Shown: positions 6,468 to 6,739 of the stretch, in pieces | Layout: every line of letters begins with the position of its first letter | Numbering within the stretch: position 1 is the first letter of the stretch | Origin: an uncultured Oscillospiraceae bacterium | GTDB lineage: Bacteria; Bacillota; Clostridia; Oscillospirales; Acutalibacteraceae | DNA: 6,739 bases | NCBI GenBank assembly: GCA_958354085.1 | Contig: CATWUX010000126.1 | Coordinates: forward strand, 1 to 6,739 | Reading direction: 5' to 3' | Program-made: the position numbers and the translations under genes | Notes under the pieces: generated by a model | What the model saw: the letters and a program-made list of their open reading frames with translations, nothing else | Told to the model about the DNA's origin: nothing | The model's database searches: none

Positions 6468-6739
6468 TTATTCAATATCCGCGTAGTCAAAAATTTTGCC
6501 CAAAATGTCCGAACGGTCGTCATTGACTTCGGTGAACGAATCCGGAACGCGACCGATGAGGACGGTTTCGGCAACAATAAATTCGGTTTGTACGTGCATA
6601 CTGGCATAGCTATAACCGGGAACGGCGGCAAAAATCACAATATCCACGTTCAGAATCATTCGATGATTTGTCTGGTTGATTCCGGCGCTGGAAAATTTAC
6701 TGTTCATAGTCGTGACGGCGGTGGCCGTTAAGCTGACTT
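6468..6739 (-). CDS. yunB: YunB-like sporulation protein, C-terminal part (5' end beyond window)
   Basis: The minus frame is open from the window edge to a TAA at 6468-6470, giving the last 89 residues. It reads VSLTATAVTTMNSKF, then SAGINQTNHRMILNV, a stretch I recognise from the conserved end of YunB (SAGINQTRHRIYL), and then EFIVAETVLIGRVPDSF, matching the PVAETIIVGxVPxxF ending of that family. In B. subtilis yunB belongs to the mother-cell sigma-E regulon and is needed for efficient sporulation; its biochemical role is not known. The Met encoded at 6705-6707 is internal because the frame continues upstream with family-like residues. About eighteen residues follow the conserved VPDSF (NDDRSDILGKIFDYADIE), an acidic tail that may be lineage-specific. 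No terminator with a T-run follows, so read-through into ligA is possible. Confidence 0.82.
   Translation of the reverse strand, partial: VSLTATAVTTMNSKFSSAGINQTNHRMILNVDIVIFAAVPGYSYASMHVQTEFIVAETVLIGRVPDSFTEVNDDRSDILGKIFDYADIE

Noticed and set aside
4405..6731. Plus-strand open frames opposite ligA and the yunB-like gene, including one of 195 codons.
   Set aside because: They are shadows of the conserved ligase and YunB-like frames; the 195-codon frame spans the ligA promoter and parts of two real genes.

Overview
The window looks like a chromosomal segment of a spore-forming Bacillota, most likely a clostridial lineage of moderate GC content. Two genes suggest this. One is the C-terminal end of a YunB-type sporulation protein. 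The other is a YaaH/SleL-type spore peptidoglycan hydrolase with two LysM domains. The ribosome-binding sites (GGAAAGGAT, GGAGGGG) and the ABC-2 exporter type also fit. No genus can be named from the sequence alone.

Left part (1-2665, + strand): the 3' end of an ABC-transporter ATPase gene overlaps by four bases the start of a 717-residue permease. The permease has about nine membrane segments and a large C-terminal soluble domain resembling DUF6449. The two should form one ABC exporter. The first 50 bases look damaged: an ABC signature-like stretch lies in one frame and the Walker B region in another, and the Walker B Asp-Glu pair is absent.

Middle (2666-4388): a 15-bp-stem hairpin with T-tracts on both sides ends the exporter operon and the converging minus-strand hydrolase gene. 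Behind the hydrolase start is a 317-base gap. It holds a possible promoter, a roughly 167-bp imperfect foldback (long inverted repeat), and the intrinsic terminator of the next gene.

Right part (4389-6739, - strand): a complete NAD+-dependent DNA ligase gene (ligA) has a clear housekeeping promoter in the short gap behind it. Upstream is the 3' end of a yunB-like gene that runs off the window. The minus-strand order is therefore yunB-like, ligA, foldback, LysM/GH18 hydrolase. The ligase can be expressed in growth from its own promoter, while both flanking genes have sporulation or germination roles.

I found no convincing new multi-gene system. The most unusual items are the foldback element at 4181-4347 and the damaged start of the ATPase gene.
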